Shown: positions 61,098 to 64,000 of the stretch, in pieces
Numbering within the stretch: the first letter of the stretch is position 1
Layout: every line of letters starts with the position of its first letter
Origin: CAZEKB01 sp964512225
GTDB taxonomy: Bacteria; Myxococcota_A; UBA796; UBA9615
Assembly (NCBI GenBank): GCA_964512225.1
Contig: CAZEKB010000023.1
Coordinates: 8,289-72,288 of the forward strand
Direction of reading: 5' to 3'
Length of the DNA: 64,000 nt
The notes under the pieces: model-generated
What the model saw: only the letters and a program-made list of their open reading frames with translations
Told to the model about the DNA's origin: nothing
Databases searched by the model: none
Program-made: the position numbers and the translations under genes

Positions 61098-61140
61098 TTC
61101 GAACGCTCGTTATAAAAACAGAGAGATCCGGGAGGGTCAA
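61098..61140 (-). promoter_or_regulatory. alkB promoter with possible TetR operator
   Basis: On the minus strand TTGACC (61140-61135) is followed by TTTTAT after 17 bp or TATAAC after 20 bp. The latter overlaps an inverted repeat AACG-AG-CGTT (61111-61102), extended loosely as TTT...AAA at both ends. Such a palindrome over the -10 element fits repression by the TetR-family protein encoded in the same operon. The region is strikingly AT-rich against its surroundings. Confidence 0.5.
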
Positions 61141-61172
61141 CAGATTTCTCGACGCTGCCCTAGGCTCCCGAC

Positions 61173-62090
61173 ATGACACGACCTGCGCGCGTTCTGATCA
61201 CCGGGGGGACCGGGCTCGTCGGCCGACGCCTGGCCGCGGCCCTGATCGAGGACGGCTCGGAGGTCGTGGTGCTGTCCCGCGACGCGGCGGCCGCCCGGGA
61301 GCGGGTGCCGGGGGCCGAGGCCTTCGACTGGGCGCCCGAGGAGGGCCCGCCGCCGACCGAGGCGTTCGCGGGCGTGGACGCGGTCGTGAACCTCGCGGGG
61401 GAGCCCGTCGACGGCCGCTGGACCGCCGTCAAGAAGGGACGGATCCGCGAGAGCCGGGTGGCGGGGACGGCCAACCTGGTCACCGCGCTCGCGCGCCTGC
61501 CCGACGACGCGCGCCCGGGCGTCCTCGTCTCGGCCTCGGCGATCGGCTACTACGGGGAGACCGGGGACGACGAGAAGACGGAGACGTCACCGTCCGCGGA
61601 CGAGTTCCTGGGCGAGGTGTGCGCGTCCTGGGAGGCGGCCGCCGAAGCCGCCGAGGGCCTCGGCCTGCGGGTCGTGCGGCTGCGCATCGGGCTGGTGCTC
61701 GACCCGTCGGGGGGCGCCCTGGCCAAGATGCTGCCCCTGTGGAAGCTCGGCCTCGGCGGACCGATGGGCGGGGGGCGTCAGTGGGTCGCGTGGATCCACC
61801 GCGCGGATCTCGTGCGCCTGATCCGGTTCGCGATCGGGAGCGACGTGTCGGGGCCCCTCAACGCCACCTCTCCGCACCCGGTGCGCCAGGCGGAGCTGGC
61901 GGCGGCGCTCGGGAGGGCCCTGGGTCGGCCCGCGTTCATGCCCGCGCCCGCCTTCGCGCTGAAGGTGGCCCTCGGCGAGTTCTCGGTGGAGGTCCTGGGC
62001 AGCCGACGCGTCGTCCCGGATCGCACGCTGGCCGTCGGCTTCGAGTTCGCCTTCCCCACCCTCGAGGCCGCGCTCGAGGACCTTCTCTGA
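61173..62090 (+). CDS. SDR39U1-like epimerase (TIGR01777)
   Basis: 305 residues. NAD(P)-binding GGTGLVGRRLAAAL near residue 11, VVNLAGEPVDGRWT, ASAIGYYGETG, FLGEVCASWE, LRIGLVLDPSGGALAKMLP and a C-terminal VVPDRTLAVGFEFAFPTLEAAL, all characteristic of YfcH/SDR39U1 proteins. The substrate is unknown; sugar-nucleotide chemistry is often assumed. Divergent from alkB with 112 bp between the starts. Confidence 0.9.
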   Translation: MTRPARVLITGGTGLVGRRLAAALIEDGSEVVVLSRDAAAARERVPGAEAFDWAPEEGPPPTEAFAGVDAVVNLAGEPVDGRWTAVKKGRIRESRVAGTANLVTALARLPDDARPGVLVSASAIGYYGETGDDEKTETSPSADEFLGEVCASWEAAAEAAEGLGLRVVRLRIGLVLDPSGGALAKMLPLWKLGLGGPMGGGRQWVAWIHRADLVRLIRFAIGSDVSGPLNATSPHPVRQAELAAALGRALGRPAFMPAPAFALKVALGEFSVEVLGSRRVVPDRTLAVGFEFAFPTLEAALEDLL

Positions 62091-62154
62091 ATAACCGCGC
62101 GGCGACCCTCGTCACTCCTTGCAACGGCCCTCTCGGGCCCGTGGAGGTGAGACG

Positions 62155-62925
62155 ATGCTACGCACCCTGTTGATCTCGGCGCCCGCGACGCTGCTGCTGC
62201 TGCTGCTGACGGCGGCCGGTCCGGCCCTGGCGCAACCGACCGGCGCGCCCACCTCGGGGGACGCCTCCCCCGCGGACGACCTCGACGAGCTCGAGGAGCA
62301 GGCGAAGCAGGATCACTCCCGCAAGGCCCGGGACCGTCGCTCCCGCAAGCGTCGAGCCCATCGCCACCGCCACCGCCACCGCCACGGCTGCGGCCACGTC
62401 GTGCTCCGCCATCGAACGGCGCGGCCCCGCATCGTCGTCGAGGAGGAGCCGGTGGTCGTCGCCCACGGCAACAAGCGACCCCGGACGGGCATGACGAGAG
62501 GCTGGCGCCACGTCGGCGGCGGCTTCGGCACCGCCTGGGTCCCGGCGTTCGACGCGGCCACCCCGATGGGTCGGTTCGAGCTCGGCGCGGGCGGCTACAC
62601 GATCGGCCTGTACGGCGGCGGCGGCCTCGAGGTCGCGGGCAGCTCGGCCACGCCCATCTCGGCCACGGCCGTGGGCTACGCCGGGATGGCCGTCCCCGTC
62701 CCCGTGGTGCACCCCCTGATCGGCGTGAAGGTCGGCGCGGGCGGTCACCTCGACCACCAGGGCGCGGGCCCCCACGTGACCGTCGGCCCCCAGGCGGGCT
62801 TCATCCTCCGCCCCTACGACGGCGACTTCGGCCTGCGCGTCATGTTCGACGTGGACGTGGTCATCAAGCCGACCAAGGGCGAGGTCGCCCCCCAGGCGAT
62901 GCTCACGTTCGCCGGAGTGTTCTAG
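62155..62925 (+). CDS. Exported His/Arg-rich outer-membrane-like protein
   Basis: 256 residues; ATG preceded by the perfect Shine-Dalgarno GGAGGTGA. Signal peptide with A-x-A (PALAQ). After an acidic linker comes a highly basic, His-rich block (SRKARDRRSRKRRAHRHRHR, then HRHGCGH). The second half is Gly-rich and beta-patterned (RFELGAGGYTIGLYGGGGLEVAG, GYAGMAVPVPVVHPLIGVKVGAGGHL), resembling a small outer-membrane barrel. The HRHRHRHRHGCGH run could bind metal. Function unknown. Probably follows the epimerase at 65 bp. Confidence 0.77.
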   Translation: MLRTLLISAPATLLLLLLTAAGPALAQPTGAPTSGDASPADDLDELEEQAKQDHSRKARDRRSRKRRAHRHRHRHRHGCGHVVLRHRTARPRIVVEEEPVVVAHGNKRPRTGMTRGWRHVGGGFGTAWVPAFDAATPMGRFELGAGGYTIGLYGGGGLEVAGSSATPISATAVGYAGMAVPVPVVHPLIGVKVGAGGHLDHQGAGPHVTVGPQAGFILRPYDGDFGLRVMFDVDVVIKPTKGEVAPQAMLTFAGVF

Positions 62926-62956
62926 ACCTCCGGGGGGCTGATACCCTTCGGCCCCG

Positions 62957-63898
62957 ATGACGCTCCGCTCCGCCGCGTTCGCCGCCCTCGCCCTGCTCGT
63001 CGGGGCGGGGGCGGGCTGCGGCCTCTGCTGGCCCCGGGGCGGCGCGATGGGGCCCTGCCCGGCGGTGGACGACGACGACGCCGGGGACGACGACGACGCG
63101 GGGGACGACGACGACGCGGTGGACGACGACGACGCGGTGGACGACGACGACGCGGTGGACGACGACGACGCGATCGGCCCCGACGACGAGGGCATGGTCC
63201 CGGTCGCGGGCGGCGCCTTCCTCTTCGGCTGCGACGACTGCGACCGCGACGAGGGTCCCCAGCGCACGCTGACGCTGGACGCCTTCCGCATCGACGCCCT
63301 CGAGGTGTCGGTCCTGGAGTTCGTGGCGTTCCTCAACGAGCACGGCAACGACTGCGGCGAGGCCGACTGCGTGGGCGGCTTCTCGGAGCCGGAGATCGAG
63401 CTCGTGGGCGACGTCTGGCAGACGCAGAAGCAGTACGAGCGTTGGCCCGCCGCGGAGATCACCTGGTACGGCGCCCGGGACTTCTGCGCCGCCCGGGGCA
63501 AGCGGCTGCCCACGGAGGCCGAGTGGGAGCGTGCGGCGCGGGGCACCGACGGGCGCACCTGGCCCTGGGGCGAGAACGACGTCGACTGCAACCGCGCGGT
63601 CTACGTCGCCTGCGGCGGGCCGTACGACGTGGGGGTGGTCCCGGGCGGGAGGTCCCCGGTGGGCGCGCTGGACATGGCGGGCAACGTCTGGGAGTGGACC
63701 GCCGACTGGTACGACCCCGACTACCACGAGAATCAGCCCGATACGAACCCGACCGGGCCCTTCACGGGGTCGACCAAGAGCGTCCGCGGCGGCGGCTTCG
63801 AGAGCAACAGCGTCTCGCTCGAGACGTACGACCGCTGGTCGCGGGAGCCCGGGATGGGCGGGTCGTCGACGGGGTTCCGCTGCGCCGCCTCGCCCTAG
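62957..63898 (+). CDS. FGE-sulfatase-like lipoprotein without catalytic Cys pair
   Basis: 313 residues. Lipobox GAGC, then six AVDDDD-type blocks. The C-terminal domain (about 75-310) has the SUMF1/FGE/EgtB fold: MVPVAGGAFLFGCDDCDRDEGPQRTLTLDAFRIDALEVSVLEF, ITWYGARDFCAARGKRLPTEAEWERAARG, GALDMAGNVWEWTADWY and SVRGGGFES...STGFRCAASP. The pair of Cys that makes formylglycine in true FGE is not present, since the region before RWSREPG carries Ser/Asn, so it is probably a ligand-binding or structural member. It starts 31 bp after the His-rich protein. Confidence 0.88.
   Translation: MTLRSAAFAALALLVGAGAGCGLCWPRGGAMGPCPAVDDDDAGDDDDAGDDDDAVDDDDAVDDDDAVDDDDAIGPDDEGMVPVAGGAFLFGCDDCDRDEGPQRTLTLDAFRIDALEVSVLEFVAFLNEHGNDCGEADCVGGFSEPEIELVGDVWQTQKQYERWPAAEITWYGARDFCAARGKRLPTEAEWERAARGTDGRTWPWGENDVDCNRAVYVACGGPYDVGVVPGGRSPVGALDMAGNVWEWTADWYDPDYHENQPDTNPTGPFTGSTKSVRGGGFESNSVSLETYDRWSREPGMGGSSTGFRCAASP
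63062..63169 (+). repeat. Six tandem 18-bp repeats encoding AVDDDD
   Basis: Six consecutive 18-bp units, each four GAC codons preceded by GCG GTG or a variant (GGG for GTG in two), in the linker between lipobox and folded domain of the FGE-like lipoprotein. Nearly identical to the units at 40849-40914. Confidence 0.88.
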
Positions 63899-63966
63899 AG
63901 ACCCCCCGATCGCTCGGGCGGCGAGGTCGCTACCAGCTCCCCTGGGGCCCGCCGTATGGGTCATGG

Positions 63967-64000
63967 GTGCAATACGAGCTCACGATCGAGGCGGCCGCGG
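63967..64000 (+). CDS. Possible gene start cut by window edge
   Basis: From GTG at 63967 the frame reads M-Q-Y-E-L-T-I-E-A-A-A to the edge. Only eleven codons are visible, and no clear ribosome binding site is present. The MQYELTIEA start looks like a cytosolic enzyme N-terminus, but nothing can be assigned. Confidence 0.3.
   Translation, partial: MQYELTIEAAA

Overview
This is about 64 kb of very GC-rich DNA with almost uniformly G/C third codon positions. Many genes encode lipoproteins with a short signal peptide and lipobox followed by Asp-rich linkers (DDDDAV units, 'DCADxDC' repeats), and there are several Ser/Thr kinases, an ECF sigma factor and a hybrid histidine kinase. This style is familiar from Myxococcota (former Deltaproteobacteria). 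That assignment is inferred; no rRNA, tRNA, CRISPR array, insertion sequence or prophage gene was seen.

Layout. 1-7.1 kb (minus): three overlapping genes for exported proteins (Ig-like lipoprotein cut by the window edge, beta-barrel protein, PHP-domain lipoprotein) and a polytopic membrane protein. 7.1-10.4 kb: a sugar module (methyltransferase; GT2 glycosyltransferase, RfbF-like cytidylyltransferase and RfbG-like dehydratase joined by 4-base overlaps). 10.4-17.8 kb: an archaeal/eukaryote-like RNase HII, a zinc metalloprotease lipoprotein and a 1432-residue membrane protein. 17.9-26.1 kb: a near-consensus promoter feeding five consecutive lipoprotein genes. 26.2-30.4 kb: an unknown protein, a guanine deaminase, a hybrid histidine kinase and a small STAS/SpoIIAA-like protein. 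30.4-32.6 kb (minus): haem-motif-degenerate lipoprotein, hexapeptide (gamma-carbonic-anhydrase-like) protein, Rieske oxygenase. 32.6-33.1 kb: an independent small transcription unit with a 19-codon Pro/Lys-rich ORF. 33.1-41.7 kb: giant double membrane-glycosyltransferase-like protein, radical SAM protein, pseudo-receiver kinase, RCC1-type lipoprotein. 41.7-49.8 kb: membrane/propeller protein, Hsp33, macrodomain protein, clpA, a lipoprotein, clpS. 49.8-55.5 kb: FemAB-like acyltransferase, TPR protein, a Ser/Thr kinase that seems to start at AUC, three 51-bp palindromic repeats, a small unknown gene. 55.6-63.9 kb: ECF sigma/anti-sigma pair, ArsS radical SAM, an unrecognised selenoprotein, TetR-AlkB, an SDR-type epimerase, a His-rich exported protein and an FGE-like lipoprotein.

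The standout is at 57523-59412. A UGA codon sits exactly where the first cysteine of a thioredoxin CxxC motif should be (F-A-T-F-UGA-P-V-C). Coding continues in the same frame, and a hairpin fitting the bacterial SECIS consensus starts 8 nt downstream. This looks like one lipoprotein with a propeller and a UxxC thioredoxin domain that ordinary gene calling splits in two. Other points for follow-up are the proline-rich micro-ORF, the AUC-start kinase, the tandem palindromes and a hairpin that masks the Shine-Dalgarno of the 1432-residue gene.
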